DNA of 64,000 nucleotides from Vibrio cincinnatiensis (lineage in GTDB: Bacteria; Pseudomonadota; Gammaproteobacteria; Enterobacterales; Vibrionaceae): the NCBI RefSeq assembly GCF_022113815.1, contig NZ_SGOM01000004.1, forward strand, positions 62,001 through 126,000. Direction: 5' to 3'. The notes under the pieces were generated by a model. The model ran no database searches, was not told the DNA's origin, and worked only from the letters and a program-made list of their open reading frames with translations. Shown piece by piece: positions 56,496 through 64,000 of the stretch (the first letter of the stretch is position 1; each line of letters starts with the position of its first letter). Made by a program: the position numbers and the translations under genes.

Positions 56496-58349
56496 GTGTT
56501 AAACCGTTATCCGTTATGGAAGTATTTAATGGTGGTGTTTGCCATTGCCATTTCTGCTTTGTATGCGCTTCCTAATATTTACGGTGAAGATCCGGCTATT
56601 CAAGTTACAGGGGCGCGTGGCGCCTCTGTAGATATGTCAACGCTGGATGCTGTCACTCAAGCGCTCGATAAAGCGCAGCTCTCTCATAAATCCATTGCTC
56701 TCGAAAATGGTTCTATTCTTGTTCGATTTAATGATACCGATACGCAAATCAGCGCACGCGATATGATTAATGAAGCCCTTGGCAGCGATACGATTGTTGC
56801 ATTAAACCTCGCGCCTTCTACACCAAATTGGTTAGAGTCTATTGGCGCCGCTCCCATGAAATTGGGGCTCGATCTCCGTGGTGGTGTACATTTCCTTATG
56901 GAAGTGGACATGGATGCGGCGATGGATAAGCTGGTGAACCAACAAGAAGAAGCCTTTCGAAGCGAACTTCGTGATGAAAAAATTCGTTATCGTGCCATTC
57001 GTGCGCAAGCCGATTCCGTTGAATTGATCTTACGAGATGCTGAACAACTGAATCAAACACGCCGAGTACTGGAAGCAAACCACCGTGATATGGTGTTCAT
57101 CCCATCAGACGGTGATGGCCGTTTTATGCTGGTGGCTAAATTTACCGATGCTCGATTGCAAGAAATTCGTAATTACGCTGTTGAACAAAACATCACTATT
57201 TTACGTAACCGTGTGAATGAATTGGGGGTTGCAGAACCCTTGGTTCAACGTCAAGGTGCGACTCGAATTGTGGTTGAACTTCCTGGTGTACAAGATACGG
57301 CTCGTGCTAAAGAAATTTTAGGAGCAACGGCAACACTGGAATTCCGTGAAGTGGATTCGAGTGCTGACCTTGCCGCGGCCGCAGCAGGGCGAGTTCCGGC
57401 TGGTAGTGAAGTGAAATCGGATCGTGATGGTCGCCCTGTTGTTTTAAAAAGACGAGTGATTTTAGGTGGTTCCAGTATCACGGATGCAAGTTCTAGCACA
57501 GATGAATACGGCCGCCCACAGGTGAATATTTCTCTTGATAGTGAAGGAGGCAGCAAAATGGCCGCCTTCTCAAGAAATAATATTGGCAAGTTGATGGCCA
57601 CGGTATTTGCAGAATATAAAGATAGCGGAGAACGTAATGTTGACGGTAAAGTCATTCTTGAAAAACATGAAGAAGTGATTAACCAAGCTACCATTCAGTC
57701 TGCATTAGGTCGAAATTTCCGGATCACGGGAATTAATTCTGTCGCAGAAGCGCATAACTTAGCGCTGCTACTGCGTGCCGGTGCTCTGATTGCTCCTATC
57801 TCTATTGTGGAAGAGCGTACCATTGGTCCTTCTATGGGGCAGCAAAACATCGATATGGGGATTCAGGCTTGTGTCTGGGGTTTATTAGCCGTGATGATCT
57901 TCACCGCCCTTTATTATCGTAAGTTTGGTTTAATCGCTAACGTCGCTTTAATTTCAAACCTTGTGTTGATCATCGGTATTATGTCTATGATTCCGGGGGC
58001 GACCATGACCTTACCCGGCATCGCTGGTATCGTATTAACAGTAGGTATGGCCGTCGATGCAAACGTTCTTATCTTTGAACGTATTCGTGAAGAGCTACGT
58101 GAAGGGCGAAATCCTCAGCAAGCTATTCATCAAGGTTATGCCAATGCGTTTAGTACTATTGCAGATGCCAACATCACAACTTTAATCACAGCAATCATCT
58201 TGTTTGCGGTAGGAACGGGGGCGATTAAAGGGTTTGCGGTTACGCTTTCTATTGGTATTTTAACGTCTATGTTTACTGCAATCATCGGCACTCGTTGTAT
58301 TGTCAACTTGTTGTATGGTGGTAAACGCATCAACAAATTGTCGATCTAA
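56496..58349 (+). CDS. secD: Protein translocase subunit SecD
   Basis: With SecF, SecD uses the proton motive force to pull exported proteins through SecYEG from the periplasmic side. The 617-residue protein begins at GTG. It has TM1 (about 8-26), a large periplasmic P1 domain with [17 protein letters not shown], and then five helices containing the RND-type motifs [18 protein letters not shown] and [19 protein letters not shown]. Neighbours yajC and secF complete the complex. Confidence 0.97.
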   Translation: MLNRYPLWKYLMVVFAIAISALYALPNIYGEDPAIQVTGARGASVDMSTLDAVTQALDKAQLSHKSIALENGSILVRFNDTDTQISARDMINEALGSDTIVALNLAPSTPNWLESIGAAPMKLGLDLRGGVHFLMEVDMDAAMDKLVNQQEEAFRSELRDEKIRYRAIRAQADSVELILRDAEQLNQTRRVLEANHRDMVFIPSDGDGRFMLVAKFTDARLQEIRNYAVEQNITILRNRVNELGVAEPLVQRQGATRIVVELPGVQDTARAKEILGATATLEFREVDSSADLAAAAAGRVPAGSEVKSDRDGRPVVLKRRVILGGSSITDASSSTDEYGRPQVNISLDSEGGSKMAAFSRNNIGKLMATVFAEYKDSGERNVDGKVILEKHEEVINQATIQSALGRNFRITGINSVAEAHNLALLLRAGALIAPISIVEERTIGPSMGQQNIDMGIQACVWGLLAVMIFTALYYRKFGLIANVALISNLVLIIGIMSMIPGATMTLPGIAGIVLTVGMAVDANVLIFERIREELREGRNPQQAIHQGYANAFSTIADANITTLITAIILFAVGTGAIKGFAVTLSIGILTSMFTAIIGTRCIVNLLYGGKRINKLSI

Positions 58350-58363
58350 GGCTAGGAATCATT

Positions 58364-59311
58364 ATGTTTCAAATTCTTAAAGCAGAGAAAACGATCGACT
58401 TTATGCGTTGGTCGAAAGTGACGTTTCTCTTATCGCTATTAATGATTGGTGCCTCGGTTTTTACCTTAGCTGCGAAAGGGTTAAATTGGGGGTTAGACTT
58501 CACGGGGGGGACTCTGATTGAAGTGGGTTTTGAGCAGCCTGCACATTTGGATCAAATCAGGGATGCGCTAGAAGCACAAGGTTTTGGCGATGCGACGGTG
58601 CAGAACTTTGGTTCAGCGCGCGATGTCATGGTGCGTTTACGTCCACGAGAAGGCATTGCTGGTGAAACGCTTGGTAATCAAATCCTGAATGCGATTAAAC
58701 AAGGAACGGGTGAAAATGTGGACATGCGCCGCATTGAATTCGTGGGACCGAATGTAGGAGATGAGTTGGCAGAAGCGGGAGGATTGGCGATATTGGCTTC
58801 GCTGATCTGTATCTTGCTTTATGTTTCCATGCGTTTCGAATGGCGTCTTGCTTCTGGTGCGGTACTGTCACTGGCACATGACGTCATTATCACGCTAGGC
58901 ATTTTCTCATTCCTTCAAATTGAAATCGATTTGACCATTGTGGCGGCTTTACTGACCGTCGTTGGCTACTCATTAAATGATACCATCGTGGTCTTTGACC
59001 GGATTAGGGAAAATTTCCGCAAGCTACGTAAAGGTGAGTCCGCCGAGGTGATTAATAGCTCTATCACTCAGACACTGAGCCGAACGCTGATTACTTCAGG
59101 TACGACCTTGTTTGTGGTCATTGCTTTATTTGTGCAAGGTGGAGCAAATATTCATGGTTTTGCAACAGCATTATTGCTCGGCATTACCGTGGGCACCTAC
59201 TCTTCTATCTATGTCGCTTCAGCTCTTTCGCTGAAATTGGGCATAACTCGTGAACACCTTTTACCTCAACAAATTGAGAAAGAAGGTGCGGAATTAGATG
59301 AGTTACCATAA
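58364..59311 (+). CDS. secF: Protein translocase subunit SecF
   Basis: The 315-residue membrane partner of SecD has the characteristic WGLDFTGGTLIEVGF after TM1, and the membrane motifs TVVGYSLNDTIVVFDRIRENF and SRTLITSGTTLFVVIALF. It starts 14 bases after secD. A strong terminator closes the queA-secF series. Confidence 0.97.
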   Translation: MFQILKAEKTIDFMRWSKVTFLLSLLMIGASVFTLAAKGLNWGLDFTGGTLIEVGFEQPAHLDQIRDALEAQGFGDATVQNFGSARDVMVRLRPREGIAGETLGNQILNAIKQGTGENVDMRRIEFVGPNVGDELAEAGGLAILASLICILLYVSMRFEWRLASGAVLSLAHDVIITLGIFSFLQIEIDLTIVAALLTVVGYSLNDTIVVFDRIRENFRKLRKGESAEVINSSITQTLSRTLITSGTTLFVVIALFVQGGANIHGFATALLLGITVGTYSSIYVASALSLKLGITREHLLPQQIEKEGAELDELP

Positions 59312-59365
59312 ATTGTCAGAAAAGTAGCCCTGCGTTATTTATACGATTTTGGGATAGATAAAGAA

Positions 59366-59394
59366 AAACCGCTGACTTGTGCAGCGGTTTTTTT
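59366..59394. terminator. Terminator between secF and suhB
   Basis: AAACCGCTG/CAGCGGTTT (9 bp, 7-base loop) is followed by TTTT on the plus strand and by a T-run (TTCTTTATC) on the minus strand. It can serve both convergent units. Confidence 0.9.
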
Positions 59395-59415
59395 ATGAAT
59401 AACATTTTAGTGAAT

Positions 59416-60219
59416 TTATTTTAAAATCGCACTGTTGCCATTTTCACGGATGTGTTGAAGAAGTGCTTTGACTCCTCGAGGGCTTGAGCCAACAATATTG
59501 CCAGACTGCATGTAGTTTGTACCACCAGCAAAGTCTGTCAAAATTGCTCCAGCTTCACGAGCAATCAATTCTCCGGCTGCCATATCCCAAGGTTTTAAGC
59601 CTAGCTCAAAATAACCATCAACACGGTTAGAGGCTAAATAGCAAAGATCTAAAGCAGCAGAACCAGTACGACGGAAGTCAGCACATTCGACAAAAAGTGA
59701 AGAAATAATTTTGAGATAAGATTCAGAGTGCTGTTTTTGTTTAAATGGGAAACCGGTCGCCAGCACGGCACCTTGAAGATCTTTAAGAGGTTTAACTCGA
59801 ATACGAGCATTGTTTAATTGAGCGCCAGAACCACGTTGAGCGGTAAATAACTCATTCAGCATTGGGTCATAAACACAAGCAACTTCCGTTCTGCCTTTCA
59901 TTCGTACGGCAATAGAAACAGCAAAGTGTGGTAAGCCTTTGACAAAATTGGTGGTGCCATCCAGTGGGTCGATGATCCATTGTACGTCTTTATCTTTACC
60001 TTCGATAAGACCGCCTTCTTCAGCCACAATGCAGTGCTCAGGATAAGAGCTTTTAATGGTTGCAATGATCATTGCTTCCGCTTCTTTGTCTACGTTTGTG
60101 ACAAAGTCATTCATGCCTTTTTGAATAGATTCAATTTTTTCAGCATTTTCTAGAGATTTAGCAATATGATTGCCGGCTTTTCGCGCAGCGCGAATAGCAA
60201 TGTTTAGCATAGGATGCAT
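59416..60219 (-). CDS. suhB: Inositol-1-monophosphatase / antitermination factor SuhB
   Basis: SuhB is a Mg-dependent inositol monophosphatase fold protein that in E. coli also joins the Nus complex for rRNA transcription. Its 267 residues equal the E. coli length. The metal sites are visible: VAEEGG, WIIDPLDGTTNFVKGLPHF and KPWDMAAGELIAREAGA. It is a single gene divergent from trmJ, an order shared with E. coli. Confidence 0.96.
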   Translation of the reverse strand: MHPMLNIAIRAARKAGNHIAKSLENAEKIESIQKGMNDFVTNVDKEAEAMIIATIKSSYPEHCIVAEEGGLIEGKDKDVQWIIDPLDGTTNFVKGLPHFAVSIAVRMKGRTEVACVYDPMLNELFTAQRGSGAQLNNARIRVKPLKDLQGAVLATGFPFKQKQHSESYLKIISSLFVECADFRRTGSAALDLCYLASNRVDGYFELGLKPWDMAAGELIAREAGAILTDFAGGTNYMQSGNIVGSSPRGVKALLQHIRENGNSAILK

Positions 60220-60375
60220 ACGAGTTTCCCAACGGATGTTAAAGAACGAAAAAGCGGAGCGCAGTATAGCAAAACTACGGTAAAAAGGAAGTGGTTATTT
60301 TTTGCTCGTTTGATGTATAAAGAGAGAAAGGGCCTGACCATTTTAGTCAAGTTTATGTTACGCTATGGCGATTAA

Positions 60376-60416
60376 ACCTAAGCGACTTTATACCTTCTTT
60401 AGAAGGTCGTTTAGGT
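60376..60416 (+). promoter_or_regulatory. Long hairpin in the trmJ leader
   Basis: ACCTAAGCGAC (60376-60386) pairs with GTCGTTTAGGT (60406-60416) over 11 bases with one G-U. The 19-base loop holds a second small hairpin CTTC-TTTA-GAAG. It ends 25 bases before the trmJ ATG and has no U-run, so it is a leader structure or an operator and not a terminator. Confidence 0.5.
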
Positions 60417-60441
60417 ATATCAAACAGGCCGTGTTCACCTT

Positions 60442-61179
60442 ATGTTAGACAATGTAAAAGTCGTTTTAGTTGGAACCTCTCACTCTGGAAATATTGGCTC
60501 TGCTGCCAGAGCAATGAAAGTGATGGGGTTAAGTCAAATGGTTCTCGTCGATCCACAATGCGAAGTGGATGCTCAGGCGATAGCTTTAGCTGCTGGGGCG
60601 AGTGATATCGCTCTCAACGCAAAAATTGTGCAAACGTTGAGTGAAGCGGTTGCTGATTGTGCTCTTGTCGTGGGCAGTAGCGCCCGCTCCCGAACCTTAG
60701 AATGGCCGATGCTGGAGCCTCGTCAATGTGGTGAAAAATTTGCTCTCGAAGGGCAAAAACACCCTGTTGCCGTTGTATTTGGGCGTGAGCGAACGGGGTT
60801 AACCAATGAAGAGCTACAACGTTGTCATTACCATGTCTGCATACCTGCAAACCCAGAGTATAGCTCATTGAATTTAGCCATGGCCGTACAAACTATTTGT
60901 TATGAAATTCGTGTTGCTTATTTAACTCTACAGCAAACACAGTATTCACCAGCAAGTGAGCTAGATTATCCCCGACATAAAGAACTCGAAATGTTTTATC
61001 AACATTTGGAAAAAGTGTTGCTATTAACCGATTTTATCTCTTATCAACAGCCTGGACAGGTTATGAATAAGTTACGTCGGTTGTTTAGTCGAACTCGGCC
61101 TGAATCTCAAGAAATTAATATATTAAGAGGGGTTTTGACCGCAGTAGAAAAGTCACTATCAGGCAAAAGAGAAGGATAA
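60442..61179 (+). CDS. trmJ: tRNA (cytidine/uridine-32-2'-O)-methyltransferase TrmJ
   Basis: TrmJ methylates the 2'-OH of nucleotide 32 in several tRNAs using SAM. The 245-residue SPOUT-family enzyme shows [24 protein letters not shown] at the start, the knot motifs [17 protein letters not shown] and [24 protein letters not shown], and a C-terminal helical extension as in E. coli (246). It directly precedes iscR, a conserved neighbourhood, but IscR boxes between them suggest a separate isc promoter. Confidence 0.95.
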   Translation: MLDNVKVVLVGTSHSGNIGSAARAMKVMGLSQMVLVDPQCEVDAQAIALAAGASDIALNAKIVQTLSEAVADCALVVGSSARSRTLEWPMLEPRQCGEKFALEGQKHPVAVVFGRERTGLTNEELQRCHYHVCIPANPEYSSLNLAMAVQTICYEIRVAYLTLQQTQYSPASELDYPRHKELEMFYQHLEKVLLLTDFISYQQPGQVMNKLRRLFSRTRPESQEINILRGVLTAVEKSLSGKREG

Positions 61180-61204
61180 TTATCCACTTAATTGCTAGGG
61201 GTGA

Positions 61205-61254
61205 ATACCTGACTAAATTAGTCAACTTAATACTTGATTAATTTAGTCAGGTAT
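61205..61254 (+). promoter_or_regulatory. Two adjacent type 1 IscR boxes upstream of iscR
   Basis: Two 25-base sites lie end to end. The first (61205-61229) has ATACCTGACTAAATTAGTCA followed by ACTTA. The second (61230-61254) has ATACTTGATTAATTTAGTCA followed by GGTAT. Compared with the type 1 pattern ATASYYGACTRWWWYAGTC, they miss two and one positions respectively. They lie 43-92 bases before the iscR start, so [2Fe-2S]-IscR should repress its own operon. Confidence 0.93.
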
Positions 61255-61296
61255 GAAAGAATTCTAACCACATAATCAATGTGGATACGGTGTGAT

Positions 61297-61818
61297 ATGA
61301 GACTTACATCTAAAGGAAGATATGCGGTGACAGCCATGTTAGATGTGGCTCTACATTCGCAGCAAACCCCAGTACCGTTAGCCGATATTTCTGAACGGCA
61401 AGGTATATCGCTCTCATATTTAGAGCAATTATTTTCAAAGCTGCGCAAAGCAGGTCTGGTTGCTAGTGTACGAGGGCCTGGCGGTGGTTACCGTTTAGGT
61501 GCCGATGCTAATACCATTTCGATTGGTACTGTGATTGCGGCGGTAGATGAATCCGTTGATGCAACGAAATGCAGTGGTAAAGGCGATTGCCAAGGTGGAA
61601 CGCGCTGTCTTACCCATACTTTATGGCGTGATTTAAGTTCACGCATCAGTGATTTCTTAAATAACATCACTCTTGGTGAGTTGATGGTAGATAATGAAGT
61701 CTTACAAATTTCCGACCGACAAGGTATGGACCTTTCGGTTAACCAAGGGTTCGGCCATAAGAATTCTAAATCAGTCACCATTGGTGCGGCACCCGTTGGT
61801 CTTAACGTTCGCTCATAG
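61297..61818 (+). CDS. iscR: Fe-S cluster assembly regulator IscR
   Basis: IscR is a Rrf2-family repressor whose [2Fe-2S] form shuts down the isc operon. The 173-residue protein starts at [19 protein letters not shown], matching E. coli; upstream in-frame codons from 61279 are not conserved. The cluster ligands Cys92, Cys98, Cys104 and His107 are present ([21 protein letters not shown]). The C-terminus is about ten residues longer than in E. coli (162). Two type 1 boxes lie upstream. A small hairpin CCACAT/ATGTGG (61268-61284) is in the leader. Confidence 0.96.
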   Translation: MRLTSKGRYAVTAMLDVALHSQQTPVPLADISERQGISLSYLEQLFSKLRKAGLVASVRGPGGGYRLGADANTISIGTVIAAVDESVDATKCSGKGDCQGGTRCLTHTLWRDLSSRISDFLNNITLGELMVDNEVLQISDRQGMDLSVNQGFGHKNSKSVTIGAAPVGLNVRS

Positions 61819-61845
61819 CGGCAATGTTTTACATTGGAGTAGAAA

Positions 61846-63060
61846 ATGAAACTGCCTATTTATTTAGACTATTCAGCAACTTGCCCGGTTGATCCGCGGG
61901 TTGCTGAAAAGATGGTTCAGTACATGACGATGGATGGAACGTTTGGTAATCCAGCTTCACGATCGCACCGTTATGGCTGGCAGGCAGAAGAAGCGGTCGA
62001 TACGGCTCGTGAGCAAATTGCTGATCTACTAAATGCCGATCCACGTGAAATAGTTTTCACATCAGGTGCAACGGAATCTGATAACTTAGCCATTAAAGGT
62101 GCAGCGCACTTTTATGCTAAACAAGGTAAACACATCATTACCTGCAAAACTGAGCATAAGGCGGTACTTGATACCACTCGCCAGCTTGAGCGTGAAGGGT
62201 TTGATGTCACTTACCTTGAGCCAGAAAGCAATGGTTTAATTGATTTGGCTAAGCTAGAAGCGGCCATGCGTGATGATACGGTACTGGTGTCGATTATGCA
62301 TGTAAACAATGAGATTGGTGTGATTCAAGATATTGCTGCAATCGGTGAGTTATGCCGTTCACGAAAAATTATTTTCCATGTCGATGCGGCTCAGTCTGCA
62401 GGTAAAATCGATATCGATGTGCAGAGCATGAAAGTCGATTTGATTTCATTATCAGCACATAAAATTTATGGCCCTAAAGGGATTGGCGCATTGTATATTC
62501 GCCGTAAACCTCGTATTCGACTTGAAGCTCAAATGCATGGTGGTGGCCATGAACGTGGTTTCCGATCCGGAACTTTACCGACCCATCAAATTGTTGGAAT
62601 GGGCGAAGCGTTCCGCATTGCAAAACAAGAAATGCAACAAGATTATGAACATGCTAAAAAGCTTCGTGAGCGACTACTTAATGGTGTGAAGGCGATGGAA
62701 GCGGTAACCATTAATGGTGATCTTGAACAGCGAGTACCTCATAATCTTAATATCAGTTTTGCGTTTGTCGAAGGCGAATCATTGCTGATGGCATTGAAAG
62801 ATCTAGCAGTATCATCTGGTAGTGCTTGTACTTCTGCTAGCCTAGAACCTTCCTACGTTTTACGTGCTTTGGGCTTAGATGATGAACTAGCACATAGCTC
62901 TATTCGCTTCTCATTCGGTCGTTTTACGACGGAAGAAGAGATAGACTACGCGATCGAATTAATTCGTGTCGCGGTTAATAAATTACGCGACATGTCTCCT
63001 CTATGGGATATGTATAAAGAGGGAGTGGATTTAAACAGTGTTGAGTGGGCTCACCACTAA
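61846..63060 (+). CDS. iscS: Cysteine desulfurase IscS
   Basis: IscS supplies sulfur for Fe-S clusters, thiolated tRNAs and cofactors. The 404-residue protein equals the E. coli enzyme in length. The PLP lysine lies in [19 protein letters not shown], the mobile loop Cys in [18 protein letters not shown], and the cofactor-binding [14 protein letters not shown] and EHKAVLDT are intact. It is the second desulfurase in the window beside CsdA. It starts 27 bases after iscR. Confidence 0.97.
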   Translation: MKLPIYLDYSATCPVDPRVAEKMVQYMTMDGTFGNPASRSHRYGWQAEEAVDTAREQIADLLNADPREIVFTSGATESDNLAIKGAAHFYAKQGKHIITCKTEHKAVLDTTRQLEREGFDVTYLEPESNGLIDLAKLEAAMRDDTVLVSIMHVNNEIGVIQDIAAIGELCRSRKIIFHVDAAQSAGKIDIDVQSMKVDLISLSAHKIYGPKGIGALYIRRKPRIRLEAQMHGGGHERGFRSGTLPTHQIVGMGEAFRIAKQEMQQDYEHAKKLRERLLNGVKAMEAVTINGDLEQRVPHNLNISFAFVEGESLLMALKDLAVSSGSACTSASLEPSYVLRALGLDDELAHSSIRFSFGRFTTEEEIDYAIELIRVAVNKLRDMSPLWDMYKEGVDLNSVEWAHH

Positions 63061-63096
63061 TAATTCCACCAGTATAGAGGATGAGAGGTAACTATC

Positions 63097-63480
63097 ATGG
63101 CATACAGCGAAAAAGTCATCGATCACTATGAGAACCCACGTAACGTTGGTTCTTTCGATAAAGAAGATCCTTCAGTAGGTAGTGGCATGGTTGGCGCACC
63201 CGCTTGTGGGGATGTTATGCGCCTACAAATCAAAGTGTCTCCTGAGGGCATTATTGAAGACGCAAAATTTAAAACTTACGGATGCGGCAGTGCTATCGCT
63301 TCTAGCTCTTTAGTCACTGAGTGGGTTAAGGGCAAATCCATTGATGAAGCGGCATCAATCAAAAACGCCGAAATCGCAGAAGAGTTAGAACTGCCACCTG
63401 TAAAAGTGCATTGTTCTATTTTAGCTGAAGATGCGATTAAAGCGGCCGTTGCCGATTATAAGAAAAAACACCAACAGTAA
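63097..63480 (+). CDS. iscU: Fe-S cluster scaffold protein IscU
   Basis: IscU is the scaffold on which clusters are built from IscS sulfur and then released by HscA/HscB. In 127 residues the ligands Cys37 (GAPACGDVM), Asp39, Cys63 ([11 protein letters not shown]) and Cys106 ([12 protein letters not shown]) are present, and the HscA-binding LPPVK motif is at 99-103. It follows iscS by 36 bases. Confidence 0.97.
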   Translation: MAYSEKVIDHYENPRNVGSFDKEDPSVGSGMVGAPACGDVMRLQIKVSPEGIIEDAKFKTYGCGSAIASSSLVTEWVKGKSIDEAASIKNAEIAEELELPPVKVHCSILAEDAIKAAVADYKKKHQQ

Positions 63481-63488
63481 TTTATTTT

Positions 63489-63509
63489 AGGGGCAGGGCT
63501 TCTGCTCCT
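63489..63509 (+). other. Intercistronic hairpin between iscU and iscA
   Basis: AGGGGCAG pairs with CTGCTCCT (8 bp with one G-U, 5-base loop) and is followed by ACTCTTTCATT. The T content is too low for full termination, so it may act as a partial attenuator or an mRNA-stabilising element within the isc operon. Confidence 0.4.
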
Positions 63510-63542
63510 ACTCTTTCATTCATTGACAAGCAAGGTTGTAGT

Positions 63543-63866
63543 ATGGCCATAACGTTAACAGAAACCGCAGCAAACCGAGTTCAATCGTTTCTAGATAGCC
63601 GAGGCAAAGGGCTCGGTTTACGCTTAGGCGTGAAAACCACGGGATGCTCAGGTATGGCGTATGTGCTTGAATTTGTCGATGAATTAAATGAAGACGATCA
63701 AGTTTTTGAAGATCACGGTGTTAAAGTGATCATCGATGCGAAAAGTTTAGTTTATCTTGATGGTACTGAACTCGATTATAAAAAAGAAGGCTTGAACGAA
63801 GGCTTTGAATTCAACAACCCTAATGCAAAAAGTGAATGTGGTTGTGGAGAAAGCTTCAACGTTTAA
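63543..63866 (+). CDS. iscA: Fe-S assembly A-type carrier IscA
   Basis: IscA passes clusters or iron to [4Fe-4S] targets. The 107-residue protein has the three invariant ligands Cys35 (TTGCSGMAY), Cys99 and Cys101 (SECGCGESF). It lies in the isc operon between iscU and hscB and is the same length as E. coli IscA. Confidence 0.96.
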   Translation: MAITLTETAANRVQSFLDSRGKGLGLRLGVKTTGCSGMAYVLEFVDELNEDDQVFEDHGVKVIIDAKSLVYLDGTELDYKKEGLNEGFEFNNPNAKSECGCGESFNV

Positions 63867-63977
63867 TGGTAGACACCGGTAGTTTACTCATCGATCAGTA
63901 ATAGGATGCTTATTGGACATTCGTGCTATTGGCATCCATTGATTTAGTATTAACGCCGGAAGAGGAACCAAAACATA

Positions 63978-64000
63978 ATGAATTACTTCGAATTATTTGG
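63978..64000 (+). CDS. hscB: Co-chaperone HscB, 5' end only
   Basis: The frame opens ATG with AGAGGAA about 10 bases upstream and reads MNYFELF before the window ends. E. coli HscB begins MDYFTLFG, and hscB follows iscA in the standard isc order. HscB is the J-domain partner of HscA for releasing clusters from IscU. Identification rests on seven codons plus operon position. Confidence 0.88.

Overview
This window looks like a stretch of chromosome 1 of a Vibrionaceae bacterium, most probably a Vibrio. The evidence is an OmpK-type Tsx-family porin, a DUF2850 protein, RdgC, an OxyR2-type regulator beside a 2-Cys peroxiredoxin, an adenine riboswitch, and a gene order (phoBR-pstS / ppx-ppk / pstCAB-phoU / cutC / prx-oxyR / aceBA / queA-tgt-yajC-secDF / suhB-trmJ / iscRSUA-hscB) that I recall from V. 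cholerae-like genomes. The species cannot be fixed from the sequence. I see no insertion sequence, prophage, CRISPR array, tRNA or rRNA.

Layout. 1-2 kb: the first codons of a leftward gene controlled by a purine (adenine-type) riboswitch, then dapD (lysine/peptidoglycan) and the SOS gene yebG with a clear LexA box. 2-4 kb: a YeiE-like LysR regulator divergent from a TDT-family transporter. 4-13.6 kb: recC, a structure-rich intergenic segment, and recB-recD, the full RecBCD set. 13.6-21.4 kb: a possible small gene, argA with an ARG box, a DUF2850 gene, mltA, tcdA, csdE and the leftward panE-yajL-csdA operon. 21.6-29.7 kb: a nucleic-acid scavenging block with a lipoprotein 5'-nucleotidase, OmpK, a general porin and an ExeM/Xds-like secreted nuclease with a GlyGly-CTERM tail. 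The 750-base gap in this block carries a near-perfect PurR-type operator. 29.8-34 kb: an MFS exporter, yfhL-trhP (tRNA hydroxylation) and rdgC.

34.2-46.5 kb is a phosphate island. A Pho box drives phoB-phoR-pstS. ppx-ppk lie on the other strand, and a second Pho box drives pstC-pstA-pstB-phoU. Both permeases have large extra domains. 46.5-53.5 kb: cutC, prx/oxyR (divergent), the glyoxylate pair aceB-aceA behind a long AT-rich leader, and a CBS-pair protein. 53.8-64 kb: queA-tgt-yajC-secD-secF, suhB, trmJ and iscR-iscS-iscU-iscA-hscB (cut by the window end), with two adjacent IscR boxes before iscR.

Themes. Anticodon-loop modification recurs (tcdA, trhP, queA, tgt, trmJ), together with the Fe-S/sulfur machinery some of these enzymes depend on (isc, csd, yfhL). 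The nuclease, nucleotidase and porins form a plausible chain for using extracellular DNA as a source of phosphate and nucleosides, next to a full Pho regulon. The least explained signals are RNA-like structures in leaders: the riboswitch expression platform, the recC-recB gap, and the trhP, trmJ and prx leaders.
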